A stretch of DNA of 64,000 nt from AV40 sp035568175 (GTDB lineage: Bacteria; Verrucomicrobiota; Verrucomicrobiia; Chthoniobacterales; UBA10450), in assembly GCA_035568175.1 (NCBI GenBank), contig DATMON010000018.1, forward strand, positions 417,233-481,232. The letters are read 5' to 3'. The notes under the pieces are model-generated. The model ran no database searches. It was not told the origin of the DNA and saw nothing but the letters and a program-made list of their open reading frames with translations. Positions 25,447 through 34,953 of the stretch are shown here, one piece after another (position 1 is the first letter of the stretch; each line of letters opens with the position of its first letter). A program made the translations under genes and the position numbers.

Positions 25447-25752
25447 TCAAGCGGTGGGAAGATGGAGGAAGTGGATGATCGCGCCGGCGCCGCTGATGAA
25501 TGTCGCGGCGAGAATGGCAGCGATAGCGAGAAAGAATGCGCCTTCGACGAGAAAATCGCGCCGCGCTTCGCGGCGAAAGTATTCGCGACTGATGTTGAGG
25601 AACGACGGCTGCGAACTGCCAGTGGAACCGCCGTAATAGCGATCAACCGAGAAAACTTGGAAATTGTAAGTTGTAACAGGAAACCGGGGGCCAGTTCGAC
25701 GTTGAAGAAAATTCCTGCCTCGGCCAACGTTTTCTTCAGAGCTCGGTTTCAT
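25447..25752 (-). CDS. Small MKP-family membrane protein, copy 1 (unrecognised family)
   Basis: 101 residues from the ATG at 25752. I do not recognise a named family. The N-terminus is MKPSSEEN; then RFPVTTYNFQ; then ISREYFRREARRDF, followed by one hydrophobic helix (AFFLAIAAILAATFISGAGAI) and a short tail. The same blocks occur in order in the proteins at 44107 and 47864 and in the broken copy at 44445: an FPxxxYN[FY]Q-like block, then [IL]Sx[ED][FY]Fxx[ES]xxx[DH][FY] just before the helix. The frame is open upstream to 25839, but the MKP start is shared by all copies. It lies 20 bases before a lipoprotein gene and after comM. An inner-membrane protein with a cytoplasmic N-terminal part is likely. 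Confidence 0.65.
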   Translation of the reverse strand: MKPSSEENVGRGRNFLQRRTGPRFPVTTYNFQVFSVDRYYGGSTGSSQPSFLNISREYFRREARRDFLVEGAFFLAIAAILAATFISGAGAIIHFLHLPTA

Positions 25753-25909
25753 CGTTTCTAAACGTTCCTTTTGTGAGATGGGCCCCGTCTCAAACTCGGA
25801 TTCAACATTCCCACAAAAACCGTCGGCGCAAGGTATCAACTCGATCGATCGACGAAGAACCGCCGGCCGTCTGCCAGAAACGACCAGTTAATTGGTCCAA
25901 TGATTTCTC

Positions 25910-27445
25910 CTAAATCCAAAGCGTCCGATCGAACGTGCGATATTGAATCGCTTCGCTGACGTGTTCCGGCGCGATGTCGGTTTTGTCGTCCAGATCGGCG
26001 ATGGTGCGTGAGACTTTCAGGATCCGATCGTAGGCACGGGCGCTCAGATTCAATTCCGTCATCGCGACGCGAATCAGCTCCTGGGAGTCAGCCGTTAGTT
26101 TGGAATGCGTTTTCAAATGCCGCGTTGTCATCCGTGCATTGCAATTTGTTCTCACATCGCGCGCGAAGCGCTCGTGTTGCTTCTGCCGGGCGCGAGCAAC
26201 TCGTTCGCGAATAGCGGTGGAACCTTCTTCCAGGCGCTCGCTCGACACATCGCGGTATTCCACCGCCGGCACTTCAATATGCAAATCGATCCGGTCGAGC
26301 AGCGGTCCGGAAATTCTTTGTCGATAGCGCTGGACTTGGAGCGGGCTGCAACGGCATTCGCGTTTTAGGTCGCCGAAATATCCGCAAGGGCAGGGGTTCA
26401 TCGCCGCCACCAGCATGAATTCGCTTGGGAAGGTGAGGCTGCCGGCCGCGCGCGAGATCGTGACTTTTCCGTCTTCGAGCGGCTGTCGCATAACTTCCAG
26501 CGCCGATCGTTTGAACTCAGGCAATTCATCGAGAAAAAGCACGCCGTTGTTGGCCAGGCTGACTTCGCCCGGGGTTGGGAACGCGCCGCCGCCGAGCAGG
26601 CCGATGTCGCTGATGGTGTGATGCGGCGAACGGAACGGTCGCGTCGACACGAAAGATTTCTCGCCGTCGAGAAATCCCGCAATGCTATGGATCTTTGTTG
26701 TCTCAATCGCTTCATCGAGCGACATCGGCGGAATAATTGTCGGGATCCGTTTCGATAACATCGATTTTCCAGAGCCGGGCGGCCCGATCATGAGAATGTT
26801 GTGACCGCCGGCGACCGCCACCTCGACTGCGCGTTTGACGTGGCGCTGCCCTTTCACATCCGCAAAATCGACATCGTAACTTTGATGATTTGCGAAAAAT
26901 CCGGTGAGATCGCCACGCGTTGGGAGAAGCGGAAGCTCGCCGCGGAGAAATTGGAACGTCTCGCGCAAATTATGCACGCCGTAGATGTCGATCTTGTTTA
27001 CCATCGCTGCTTCGAGGGCGTTCGCTTCCGGAACGAACAGTGCCTGTTTTCCGCGGCGGCGCGCTTCCAACGCGACCGGGAGCACGCCTTTGACCGGACG
27101 AACGCTGCCATCTAGGGCGAGTTCGCCGACGAAACTGAATTTTTCGAACGCCGAAGTGTTCAATTCCTCGGCCACCGCGATCATTCCAAGCGCAATCGGC
27201 AAATCAAAGCTCGGTCCTTCTTTTTTGATGTCGGCCGGCGCCAGATTGATTGTCGTCCGTCTACGCGACGCTCGGTAGGCGCTGTTCGCGATGGCAGTCC
27301 AGACCCGATCTTTGCTCTCTTTCACCGCCATATCCGGCAGACCCACAATGACCATCTGCGGCTTGCCAGGTCCGGCGTTGACCTCGATTTCGACTTCGTA
27401 AGCGTCGACGCCGTAAACCGCTGCTGAATAAATCTTTGCCAGCAT
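25910..27445 (-). CDS. comM: YifB/ComM family AAA+ ATPase (Mg-chelatase-like)
   Basis: 511 residues, full length. The N-terminal Lon-like fold is MLAKIYSAAVYGVDAYEVEIEV with FDLPIALGMIA. The AAA+ domain has Walker A GPPGSGKSMLSK at about 221, Walker B LFLDELPEF, and the zinc-type segment NPCPCGYFGD with ECRCSP. The C-terminal domain has MTELNLSARAYDRILKVSRTIADL. ComM is a hexameric branch-migration helicase that helps integrate DNA during natural transformation. With a PilB/PilC system in the same window, natural competence is possible but not shown. Confidence 0.93.
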   Translation of the reverse strand: MLAKIYSAAVYGVDAYEVEIEVNAGPGKPQMVIVGLPDMAVKESKDRVWTAIANSAYRASRRRTTINLAPADIKKEGPSFDLPIALGMIAVAEELNTSAFEKFSFVGELALDGSVRPVKGVLPVALEARRRGKQALFVPEANALEAAMVNKIDIYGVHNLRETFQFLRGELPLLPTRGDLTGFFANHQSYDVDFADVKGQRHVKRAVEVAVAGGHNILMIGPPGSGKSMLSKRIPTIIPPMSLDEAIETTKIHSIAGFLDGEKSFVSTRPFRSPHHTISDIGLLGGGAFPTPGEVSLANNGVLFLDELPEFKRSALEVMRQPLEDGKVTISRAAGSLTFPSEFMLVAAMNPCPCGYFGDLKRECRCSPLQVQRYRQRISGPLLDRIDLHIEVPAVEYRDVSSERLEEGSTAIRERVARARQKQHERFARDVRTNCNARMTTRHLKTHSKLTADSQELIRVAMTELNLSARAYDRILKVSRTIADLDDKTDIAPEHVSEAIQYRTFDRTLWI

Positions 27446-27720
27446 GGGAGGAACGAATCGGCAAAAGACTTGCAGAAAATTGCAACGCGGAAAAGGGGCA
27501 AATGTCCAATTTCATATAGGTCGATGCCGAGCGAGGGGCTTGTCGCCGAATCTTTTAAGAAAATTTGAACAAACTCAGTTGGGAGGATGTCAAAAACCGG
27601 ATATTTAACCTTGTTAAGTAGTTTCCCTGATGTTAAGAAATCCGTTTAAGGAGCCAGCCACGAACACAAAAGCGGGCAACTTGTCGGACTTACCCCCAAT
27701 TTTTCATGAAGAAAGGCTAT

Positions 27721-28575
27721 ATGGCCGCTGAAGATAGCGATACTGGAATAAAGATTTACCTGCGCGAGATCGGGCAAATCCCGCTTTTGACCCCGCAACA
27801 GGAGATTGAGCTCGCCGCCAAGATCAAAAAAGGCGATCGGGAGGCGCGTGCGCTCATGATCCGCTCGAACCTGCGTCTGGTGGTCAAGATCGCGCACGAT
27901 TATGCGAATCTTGGACTGCCGCTGCTCGACCTGATTTCGGAAGGAAACATCGGTTTGATGAAAGCGGTCGAGCGGTTCGATCCGGCCAAGGGTGGCAAGC
28001 TCAGCACCTACGCCGCCTGGTGGATCAAACAATCGATCAAGCGCGCGCTGGCCAATCAATCGAAGACGATTCGTTTGCCGGTCCATCTGGTCGACAAAAT
28101 TTCCAAGATGCGCCGTGTCTCGTTGCAGATGAGCGAAGAGCTCGGCCGCGAACCGACCGACGACGAGCTCGGCGAAGAGATCGGAATTGCCGCCGGTAAG
28201 GTTTCGCAGCTCAAGACGGTTTCAATTCGTCCGGCGTCGTTGGACGCGCCGATCAGCGATGACGATTCCACTGAGTTCGGCGAAATCGTCGGTGACGAGG
28301 ATGCGCAGACGCCGTTTGAGCTGTTGCGCGACAAAAATCTTCGCAACGAAGTCGGCGGGCTGCTCGACGTCCTCGATGATCGCGAAAAGAAGATCATTTT
28401 CCAACGCTTCGGTCTCGATGGTGGAAAGCCGAAGACGCTTGAGGAAGTCGGAAAGAAATTCGGCGTGACCCGCGAGCGCATTCGTCAGTTGCAAAACATC
28501 GCGCTTTCGAAACTGCGCCGCGCGTTGAGCAAAAAAGAAAAGCCGATCGACGTCGAACTGCCGGTCGAAGCATAA
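27721..28575 (+). CDS. rpoD: Primary-type sigma factor RpoD/SigA, short form
   Basis: 284 residues from the ATG at 27721, which has AAGAAAGG six bases upstream; an ATG at 27706 would add five residues but has no ribosome site. Region 1.2 begins at once (IKIYLREIGQIPLLTPQQE), region 2 has DLISEGNIGLMKAVERFDPAKGGKLSTYAAWWIKQSI, and region 4 has KTLEEVGKKFGVTRERIRQLQNIALSKLR. Region 1.1 is missing, so this is a compact RpoD-type or RpoS-like group 2 factor. The leader of about 275 bases is long; TTGTTA-17-TAAGAA at 27611-27639 could be its promoter, but weakly. A twin-hairpin element follows the stop by one base. Confidence 0.88.
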   Translation: MAAEDSDTGIKIYLREIGQIPLLTPQQEIELAAKIKKGDREARALMIRSNLRLVVKIAHDYANLGLPLLDLISEGNIGLMKAVERFDPAKGGKLSTYAAWWIKQSIKRALANQSKTIRLPVHLVDKISKMRRVSLQMSEELGREPTDDELGEEIGIAAGKVSQLKTVSIRPASLDAPISDDDSTEFGEIVGDEDAQTPFELLRDKNLRNEVGGLLDVLDDREKKIIFQRFGLDGGKPKTLEEVGKKFGVTRERIRQLQNIALSKLRRALSKKEKPIDVELPVEA

Positions 28576-28576
28576 G

Positions 28577-28648
28577 TGTAGCCACGGTCCTGCGGGCCGT
28601 CAGACTCCGGTTTTAATGCCATCAACCGGCCATAGGCCGGTGGCAACA
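28577..28648. repeat. Twin-hairpin element, copy 3
   Basis: Ends TGTAGCCAC / GTGGCAACA (imperfect). Inner hairpins: ACGGTCC-TGC-GGGCCGT and ACCGGCC-ATA-GGCCGGT. It fills the whole gap between convergent rpoD and pyk genes and may serve as their shared terminator. Confidence 0.8.
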
Positions 28649-30052
28649 TCATTTTGCCGTGCGCAACTGGACGCAATCCACCAGAGCATCCCGCGCGAGA
28701 ACGTCACTGATGATGACAAGGTTGTCGCCCGCGGAAGTCAGCTTCTGATTCCGCAAAGATTTCTGCGCAGTCTCGATCGTCGCGTTCGGATCGTCGCTGA
28801 ATTCGATCTGTAGCGCGCACACGCCCCAGCAGATCGACAACTGCTGGCGGACTTCTTCGCTTGGTGTGAACGCAAAGATGGTGGCGTGTTCCGGGCGCAA
28901 GTTCGAGGTGTTGCGTGCCATTCGGCCATGTCGCGTAAAAACAATGATCTTTGAGCGGGTGAGGGAGTTTGCCAAGACGACCGCGGCGGCAACCGTTTTT
29001 TGCCGCGCATCCTCCAGAATAGCTGATTCGGCATAACCGGCGCCGCCGCTCCGCTCGATTCGCGTCGCCACGCGATTCAAAACCTCCACACATTCGACTG
29101 GATATTGGCCAACGGTCGTTTCACCGCTCAACATGATTGCATCAGCTTGTTCGAAAACTGCATTCGCTATGTCAGTAATCTCGGCTCGTGTTGGCACGCG
29201 ATTCGTGATCATCGATTCGAGTAAGTGCGTTGCGACAATCACCGGTTTGCCCAGCCGAATACAACTTTTGACGATTCGTCGCTGAATGATCGGCAACTCT
29301 TCCATCGGCACTTCGATCCCAAGATCGCCGCGGGCGACCATGACCAGGTCCGCGGTCTTAATAATGTCGTCGATTGATTCAACCGCGGCCTGATCCTCGA
29401 TCTTGGCCAGCACCTGCGCTGTGCTTTTTTCCCGGGTGAGCAAATTGCGCAACTCGACCAGATCGCTGGGTTTTCGGACAAAACTGAGCGCGACGAAATC
29501 GACCCCGAGCTGCGCCCCGAGCGCAACGTCTGCCATGTCCTTTTTTGTCAGCGCTGGAAGACTGACGTGGACACCGGGTAAATTAATATGTCGCCGCGAG
29601 CCGAGCGCGGCCGGAGTAATGACTTTGCAAAGAACACGATTCTTCTTTTTCCCGGCGACAACGAGCTTAATCAGGCCGTTGTCGACCAGGACGGTGTCGC
29701 CGACGCCGACATCATCCGCGAATTTGTCGTAATTTACTTCGACCGATTTGTTTTGTGTTCTTTTGGTATGACGAACCGTGAATTCGAGCAAGTCCCCCTT
29801 CTTTAATTCCAACGGTGTTTTTACCGGTCCGGTCCGAATTGCCGGTCCTTGCGTGTCGAGCAGGATGCCGATTGGACGGCCCAGTTCATCGGCAAGCTTG
29901 CGGATGCGGGGCACGATCTCCCGCACCCATTCCCGTGGCGCGTGACTCATGTTCAAGCGAAAGACGTCTGCTCCGCGCGCGATCAGTTTCCGAATCGTGT
30001 CCGTTTTTTCCGTCGCCGGGCCGAGCGTGCAGATGATTTTTGTTTTCCGCAT
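28649..30052 (-). CDS. pyk: Pyruvate kinase
   Basis: 467 residues, normal for the enzyme. It starts with TKIICTLGPATEKTD; the phosphate-binding segment is RLNMSHA; the B domain opens near DTQGPAIRTG; and the active site is AKIEDQAAVESIDDII followed by VARGDLGIEVPMEELPIIQ. The usual ATQMLESM reads ATHLLESM, a mild change next to the active site. The C-terminal allosteric domain is complete (IIVFTRHGRMARNTSNLRPE). It makes pyruvate and ATP from phosphoenolpyruvate and ADP in glycolysis. The ATG at 30052 is the family start. Confidence 0.95.
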   Translation of the reverse strand: MRKTKIICTLGPATEKTDTIRKLIARGADVFRLNMSHAPREWVREIVPRIRKLADELGRPIGILLDTQGPAIRTGPVKTPLELKKGDLLEFTVRHTKRTQNKSVEVNYDKFADDVGVGDTVLVDNGLIKLVVAGKKKNRVLCKVITPAALGSRRHINLPGVHVSLPALTKKDMADVALGAQLGVDFVALSFVRKPSDLVELRNLLTREKSTAQVLAKIEDQAAVESIDDIIKTADLVMVARGDLGIEVPMEELPIIQRRIVKSCIRLGKPVIVATHLLESMITNRVPTRAEITDIANAVFEQADAIMLSGETTVGQYPVECVEVLNRVATRIERSGGAGYAESAILEDARQKTVAAAVVLANSLTRSKIIVFTRHGRMARNTSNLRPEHATIFAFTPSEEVRQQLSICWGVCALQIEFSDDPNATIETAQKSLRNQKLTSAGDNLVIISDVLARDALVDCVQLRTAK

Positions 30053-30092
30053 CGATCAAAGCCTCAAGTTTGTCCCAGGGAAAGCAAAGCCC

Positions 30093-30127
30093 AAAAAAAA
30101 GCGGCACGTCGCCAAACGACGTGCCGC
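30093..30127 (-). terminator. Rho-independent terminator of the DUF4142 gene
   Basis: Perfect 11-base stem GCGGCACGTCG / CGACGTGCCGC with a 5-base loop (TTTGG on the minus strand), followed on the minus strand by eight T (A-run at 30093-30100 on the plus strand). It lies 23 bases after the stop at 30151. Confidence 0.92.
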
Positions 30128-30150
30128 GTCAAAATGCAATTCTTACGAAT

Positions 30151-30729
30151 TTACTTCAGCTTGCCCTGCGTTTCCTGAGCGAGTTTAAGATGCGCACTGA
30201 CCATCTTCGCGCCTTTGGCTGCGAACGCCTTTAGGTCGGGATCAGTTCCGCTCTGGGCTTGTTTTTGGAACTCGGCCAGGTCCGCCTGATGGTCCTTCAC
30301 CATCATCTCCATGTAGTCCTTGTCCGATTTCCATTTGCCCGCCGATTTCGCGCCCGGAAGCGAGACCCCTTCCTCCCTCGCCAGCGCCATCAGCTCGCTG
30401 TTCGCCTTGGAATGATCGGTCACCATTCGATTACCGAATTTCTTCACGTCGGCGTTTTGGCCGTTCTGCGCGGCCAGCTTGCCCCATTCAACTTCCATCA
30501 TGCCGCCTTTGGCCGCGTTCATCATGAAAGTTTTGTCCGCCGCGCTCAGCTTGCTGGCAGCTTTGGCCGGACCCTTTGCCGGTGAAGCGGTTGCTTTTGG
30601 CGCGTCCGAGTTCGCGCCGGTCCTCAAGGGTGGATACTGATTGAGTGCGCCGCTTGGGGTAGGCATGCAAAGCGCTCCGGCGCCCAGCGCGACAATCGCG
30701 ATTCGTGACATTATAAGATTCTTTTTCAT
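30151..30729 (-). CDS. DUF4142 secreted protein
   Basis: 192 residues from the ATG at 30729. A signal peptide is evident (MKKNLIMSRIAIVALGAGAL, cleavage probably after PSGA), then a Pro/Ala-rich stretch, then a four-helix ferritin-like domain with the DUF4142 hallmarks: DKTFMMNAAKGGMMEVEWGKLAAQN, VKKFGNRMVTDHSKANSEL and YMEMMVKDHQADLAEFQKQA. Members are periplasmic or outer-membrane proteins of unknown function. The frame runs upstream to 30909, but that part has no signal and no match. It ends at a textbook terminator. Confidence 0.85.
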   Translation of the reverse strand: MKKNLIMSRIAIVALGAGALCMPTPSGALNQYPPLRTGANSDAPKATASPAKGPAKAASKLSAADKTFMMNAAKGGMMEVEWGKLAAQNGQNADVKKFGNRMVTDHSKANSELMALAREEGVSLPGAKSAGKWKSDKDYMEMMVKDHQADLAEFQKQAQSGTDPDLKAFAAKGAKMVSAHLKLAQETQGKLK

Positions 30730-30844
30730 AAGTGTGTGCAGGTTAGGAAGCCGACATTCGGCATCCAGAAGTTGGTATCCTGACACAGCTTTGGACGTGC
30801 GTGCAAGCCAGCTATTCGACGCCGCAAGATCGGCATCGACCAAC

Positions 30845-32260
30845 TCAACACCGGCCCTTGTCCTGCCGGTATGAACTTTCCACGCGCTCGGCCACGTCTT
30901 TGTAATCATAGTCCGCTTCGTAGATTTGTTTCATGCAATTGAGCGACTTCTCGCGCTCGCCCATTTTCTCGTAAACGGTCCCGAGATTGTAAACGATTTC
31001 CTTTTTCATCGCGTCCATTGTCATAACTTCCTTGGCTGCGTCCTCCAATTGTTTCATCGCTAGATCGAGCATGCCGAGTTCGCGATAACAAACCCCAAGC
31101 AGATTCATCGCCTTTAACCGTGCGTTCGGATTTTGTCGCGCGCGTTGTAATTCCGGCACGGCTTCGCGAAATCGCCGCGCGCTGACGAAGTGCTCGCCGA
31201 GTTCAAATCGCAGTTGAAGGTCGGTCGGATTTCGCTCCAATTGTTTCTTCGTTTCTTCGATCAATATTCCGGCGCGTTTTTTCTTCGCGACCTGAAGTTC
31301 TTGGCTTCTCTTGGCGTGGATCGCGTCCTTCTTGGTATGTCCGGCGAGAAATTCCTCGTGCTCGGCGATATCGCGCTCCGCCCCGCGCATTTTCAAATCG
31401 GAAACCTTTCGGACCAGGCCGGCATCGCGGCCGCCAGTTAAATCCACCGCGCGCTGATACCATTTGCCCGCCGATTCGATGTCGTCCTTTTGTTCGCACA
31501 ACGCACCGAGCCGCCGGACAAGATCGACATTCTGCGGTTTAACGTGCTGCTGCGCTTCTAATTCGGCGATCTGCTGCTCGAGCGCTTCGCCCGTCAACTG
31601 CATCTGGCTTTGCTGCTCCATCGAAATGGCGACATCCTTATCTTTGATCAATTCGCGATAGCTTTCGGCCTGGGTCCAACCGCCACTGCTCATCGATGCT
31701 CGCGCCGATGCGTCCTTCCCCAACCGCAGCGCCGCCGCGTCGAGCGGATCGATCTCTGTGATCCGATTGTAAATCTCGACCTCCTCCTCGTTCTGACCTG
31801 CCTGGCGATAAAGCTGCCCCAATTCGCGCAGCAGTTTCACGTCGCGCGGGTTTCCTTCGAGCAAAGTTCGCAGCGCGAAAACGCCGATCTCCGGCCATCC
31901 CGCCGCCACCGCGGCTTCCTTCAACGTCAGGTTCGCCTGGCGATTGTACGGCTCCTCTTCCAAAACCTTTTCGATCATTTCCACCGCACGCTGCGGAGTT
32001 TTTTTTATTTCGCGCTGCGCTTTCATTACTGCGATCGGCGCGGTCGAAATGTTGAAGAAACTTTTCTTGCCGGATTTTTGTCTTGCCACCTCGGCCCGGC
32101 GCAGCAACTGACGGCCGGTCAAAAATTGCGGCTCCTGTTTCAGAATCCCCTGCAAAAGCGAAATTGCGTAACCGAAGTTGCGCAGCTCGACCGCCGCCAT
32201 CGCTTTCAGCCAAAGACTGCGCTGAGTTTCGTTGAGCTCCTTTTCGGTCTTGACGGCCAT
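30845..32260 (-). CDS. Cytoplasmic TPR-repeat protein
   Basis: 471 residues from the ATG at 32260 (MAVKTEKELNETQRSLW). At least eight TPR-like helix pairs are seen; for example ELRNFGYAISLLQGILKQEP, LLRELGQLYRQAGQNEEEVEIYNRI, VRRLGALCEQKDDIESAGKWYQRA and MNLLGVCYRELGMLDLAMKQLEDA. A charged helical region lies in the middle. No signal peptide is seen. The start is 4 bases after the mutS stop, so it is probably translated from the mutS transcript. The longer frame to 32455 lies inside mutS and is rejected. Partner unknown. Confidence 0.8.
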   Translation of the reverse strand: MAVKTEKELNETQRSLWLKAMAAVELRNFGYAISLLQGILKQEPQFLTGRQLLRRAEVARQKSGKKSFFNISTAPIAVMKAQREIKKTPQRAVEMIEKVLEEEPYNRQANLTLKEAAVAAGWPEIGVFALRTLLEGNPRDVKLLRELGQLYRQAGQNEEEVEIYNRITEIDPLDAAALRLGKDASARASMSSGGWTQAESYRELIKDKDVAISMEQQSQMQLTGEALEQQIAELEAQQHVKPQNVDLVRRLGALCEQKDDIESAGKWYQRAVDLTGGRDAGLVRKVSDLKMRGAERDIAEHEEFLAGHTKKDAIHAKRSQELQVAKKKRAGILIEETKKQLERNPTDLQLRFELGEHFVSARRFREAVPELQRARQNPNARLKAMNLLGVCYRELGMLDLAMKQLEDAAKEVMTMDAMKKEIVYNLGTVYEKMGEREKSLNCMKQIYEADYDYKDVAERVESSYRQDKGRC

Positions 32261-32264
32261 CTCG

Positions 32265-34817
32265 TTATAACAAATCGAGCTGCGGCTTATCCGCTTGCGG
32301 CATGCTCTTTGTCGATCGTCGCTTTTTCTTTTCGTGCACGACGGCGCCGTTTGGATTTTCCAGGTGCGACAGAATTTCCTTGGCCCGGTCCAGAATTTCC
32401 TTTGGCAAACCGGCCAGTCGCGCAACCTGGATCCCGTAACTTTTGTCCGCGCCACCGGGCACGATCTTGCGCAGAAAGATGATTTGCTCGTTCCACTCCC
32501 GTACAGCGACGTTGAAATTCGCTACGCCTTCGCGTTCCACCGCCAGTTTCGTCAGCTCGTGATAATGCGTCGCAAACAGCGTGCGCGCCTTGATCTTGTC
32601 GTGGAGAAATTCCGCCACGCTCCAGGCGATCGACAATCCGTCGAATGTCGATGTCCCGCGACCGATCTCGTCCAGAATGACCAGGCTCCGCTCGGTCGCG
32701 TTGTTCACGATGTTCGATGTCTCGTTCATCTCCACCATGAACGTCGACTGGCCGCGCGCCAGATCGTCGTTCGCGCCCACCCGCGTGAAAATGCGATCGA
32801 CCAGCCCGATCTCCGCGCTTGTCGCTGGGATGAAGCTGCCGATCTGCGCCATCAAAACGATCAGCGCGACTTGCCGGATGTAAGTCGATTTGCCCGCCAT
32901 ATTCGGTCCGGTTACTATCGCCAGCCGCATGTCTTCGCCATCCAACGTCGTATCGTTAGGCACAAATTTCTCCTCGACCAGGTTCTGATCGAGCACCGGG
33001 TGCCGTCCGTCCTTGATAACAAGTCGCAGCGACTCATTCAAATTGGGCCGGCAATAATTGAAAAGCCGCGCTGTTTCCGCGAGGGCACTGATTACATCGA
33101 CAATTGCGATCGCTTCTGCCGTCCGTTGAATCGGACCGAGCTCGCGCAACGTTTCCTCGCGAAGTTTTTGGAAAAGTTCGTACTCGAGATTTCGGGCGCG
33201 TTCGTCGGCGCCTAGGATTTTTCCTTCCATCTCCTTCAACTCCGGCGTGATGAAACGCTCGCCGCCGACGGTGGTCTGTTTGCGCGTGTAATGCGCCGGT
33301 ACGCTCGCGAGATTCGACTTCGTTATTTCGATGAAATAACCGAACACCGAATTGTAGCGAACTTTGAGCGATTTGATCCCAGTCGCGGCGATCTCGCGTT
33401 CCTGCAATTGGCTGACCCAGCTTTTGCCCTCGCGGGAACCGTTTCGCAGTCCGTCAAGATCGACATCGTAACCGTCACGAAAAATTCCGCCCTCTTTCAA
33501 GGTCAGCGGTGGATCATCCACCAGCGCCTTGGCCAACCTGTCGGCCAGCGCCGGCATTTCCTGGATTTCGTTTTGCAGCCGCCGCGCTAGTGAATTCTGT
33601 AGTGGCAGCCGTCCCGGCTGCTCGTTGAAGGATGTTGCAGGCGAGACGCCTGCCTCCACAGTAGAAGTCCTGCCGAAGGCAAGGCGGTCGAGCATTTTCT
33701 GCAGTTCGGCTTTGAGTTTTGGGATTTGCTGGAGCGACGTTTTCAGCGCAACCAAATCGCGCGCGTTGCCGGAAGCCTGGCTCAATCGCCCGACCGCCCG
33801 TTCGATATCACGAATCAATTTCAATTCCGTTCGGATCGAGTCGAGGAACTCTGGTTCCTGCAACAAATCGGCGATCATTTGCTGCCGGCATCCCAGCTCG
33901 GTCAGATCGCGCAGTGGCTGCAAAATCCAAGAGCGCAATTTGCGCGCGCCCATCGGCGTCACGGTTCGATCCAGCACCGCGAGCAAGCTGGTGTCGCGCG
34001 CGCTCCGTGATTCAACCAGTTCGAGATTGTTCTGCGTCGCGGCGTCGAGCAACACGTAGTCGCTCGGGGCGTCGCACCGTAGCGAACTCAGATGATCGAT
34101 CTTACGACGAAGCTGGTGCTTCAAATAATGAACGATCGCGCCCGCGGCCGCGACAGCCTGTGACATGTGTGCGCAGCCGAAGCCGTCGAGCGATTTTATC
34201 TGGAAATGTTCGCACAAGGTGAAGCTCGCGTGCTCCGGCAGAAAAGCGTAGCTGTCGTATTCAATTGCGTGATCGATCGGGCCTAACGACTCCTTTTGTT
34301 CGCCACTGACCAGCAATTCCGACGGCGACACGCGCGCCAGCTGGTCCAACAGTGCTTGTCGATCTTGCAATTGCGTCAGACGAAACTCGCCGGTGGTCAG
34401 ATCAGCATAAGCGAAACCGAAACCTTCGTTGTCGCGGTAAACCGCGCCGAGATAATTTGCGCGCTTGGCATCGAGCAGATTCAATTCGCTCACCGTCCCG
34501 GCGCTGATGATCTGGGTGATGTCGCGCGAAACGATTTTGCCCGGCTGCGGTTCGCTCGTCTGATCGCAAATCGCGACCCGTCGGCCGGCTTTAATTAATT
34601 TCGCGATATAACCCGGTGCGGCGTGATACGGGACGCCGCACATCGGAACTTCGTTGCGCTTGGTCAAAGCGACATTGAGCAAGACCGACGCTTCCTTCGC
34701 GTCCTCGAAAAACAGTTCGTAGAAATCGCCCAGGCGAAAAAGCAGAAGCGTGTCCGGCGGGATGCTTTTCCGCAGCCGCTGATACTGCTGCATCATCGGG
34801 GTGAGCGCGTCCTGCAT
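32265..34817 (-). CDS. mutS: DNA mismatch repair protein MutS
   Basis: 850 residues. The mismatch-binding domain has the Phe-x-Glu motif in GDFYELFFEDAKEAS. The ATPase domain has Walker A GPNMAGKSTYIRQ, the ST motif DDLARGQSTFMVEM, Walker B SLVILDEIGRGTSTFDG and FATHYHELTKLA. It recognises mismatches and starts repair with MutL. Residues about 386-407, in the helical lever region between the core and clamp (just before RRLQNEIQEMPALADRLAKAL), are encoded by an in-frame twin-hairpin element. All catalytic motifs are intact, so the protein is probably still active. The C-terminal beta-clamp region is short and ends in QLDLL. Confidence 0.96.
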   Translation of the reverse strand: MQDALTPMMQQYQRLRKSIPPDTLLLFRLGDFYELFFEDAKEASVLLNVALTKRNEVPMCGVPYHAAPGYIAKLIKAGRRVAICDQTSEPQPGKIVSRDITQIISAGTVSELNLLDAKRANYLGAVYRDNEGFGFAYADLTTGEFRLTQLQDRQALLDQLARVSPSELLVSGEQKESLGPIDHAIEYDSYAFLPEHASFTLCEHFQIKSLDGFGCAHMSQAVAAAGAIVHYLKHQLRRKIDHLSSLRCDAPSDYVLLDAATQNNLELVESRSARDTSLLAVLDRTVTPMGARKLRSWILQPLRDLTELGCRQQMIADLLQEPEFLDSIRTELKLIRDIERAVGRLSQASGNARDLVALKTSLQQIPKLKAELQKMLDRLAFGRTSTVEAGVSPATSFNEQPGRLPLQNSLARRLQNEIQEMPALADRLAKALVDDPPLTLKEGGIFRDGYDVDLDGLRNGSREGKSWVSQLQEREIAATGIKSLKVRYNSVFGYFIEITKSNLASVPAHYTRKQTTVGGERFITPELKEMEGKILGADERARNLEYELFQKLREETLRELGPIQRTAEAIAIVDVISALAETARLFNYCRPNLNESLRLVIKDGRHPVLDQNLVEEKFVPNDTTLDGEDMRLAIVTGPNMAGKSTYIRQVALIVLMAQIGSFIPATSAEIGLVDRIFTRVGANDDLARGQSTFMVEMNETSNIVNNATERSLVILDEIGRGTSTFDGLSIAWSVAEFLHDKIKARTLFATHYHELTKLAVEREGVANFNVAVREWNEQIIFLRKIVPGGADKSYGIQVARLAGLPKEILDRAKEILSHLENPNGAVVHEKKKRRSTKSMPQADKPQLDLL
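33598..33660. repeat. Twin-hairpin element, copy 4, inside mutS
   Basis: Ends TGTAGTGGCA / TGCCTCCACA (two mismatches). Inner hairpins: GCAGCCG-TCC-CGGCTGC and GCAGGCG-AGA-CGCCTGC, both perfect. It is 63 bases long, so the mutS frame is kept; on the minus strand it encodes VEAGVSPATSFNEQPGRLPL. Confidence 0.85.
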
Positions 34818-34953
34818 GGTGAAATTATGATGCCAAATCGTGCGCTGAACGAAGAGGAATGTTAATCAGAAAGCCAGTTCGGAGGTTGAACATCGGAGAT
34901 TGAGCGTCTGTTTGCGAGGGGGGCTGTTTCGGTGGGACACGAACAGACGAGAA

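Noticed and set aside
25753..25909. Sigma54 site before small MKP copy 1
   Set aside because: I looked for TGGCA-N-TTGC on the minus strand; the best candidate keeps only GG and GC, which is too weak.
32295..33215. Long plus-strand open frame (306 codons) opposite mutS
   Set aside because: Antisense to the MutS ATPase domain, no recognisable motif, Arg/His-rich.
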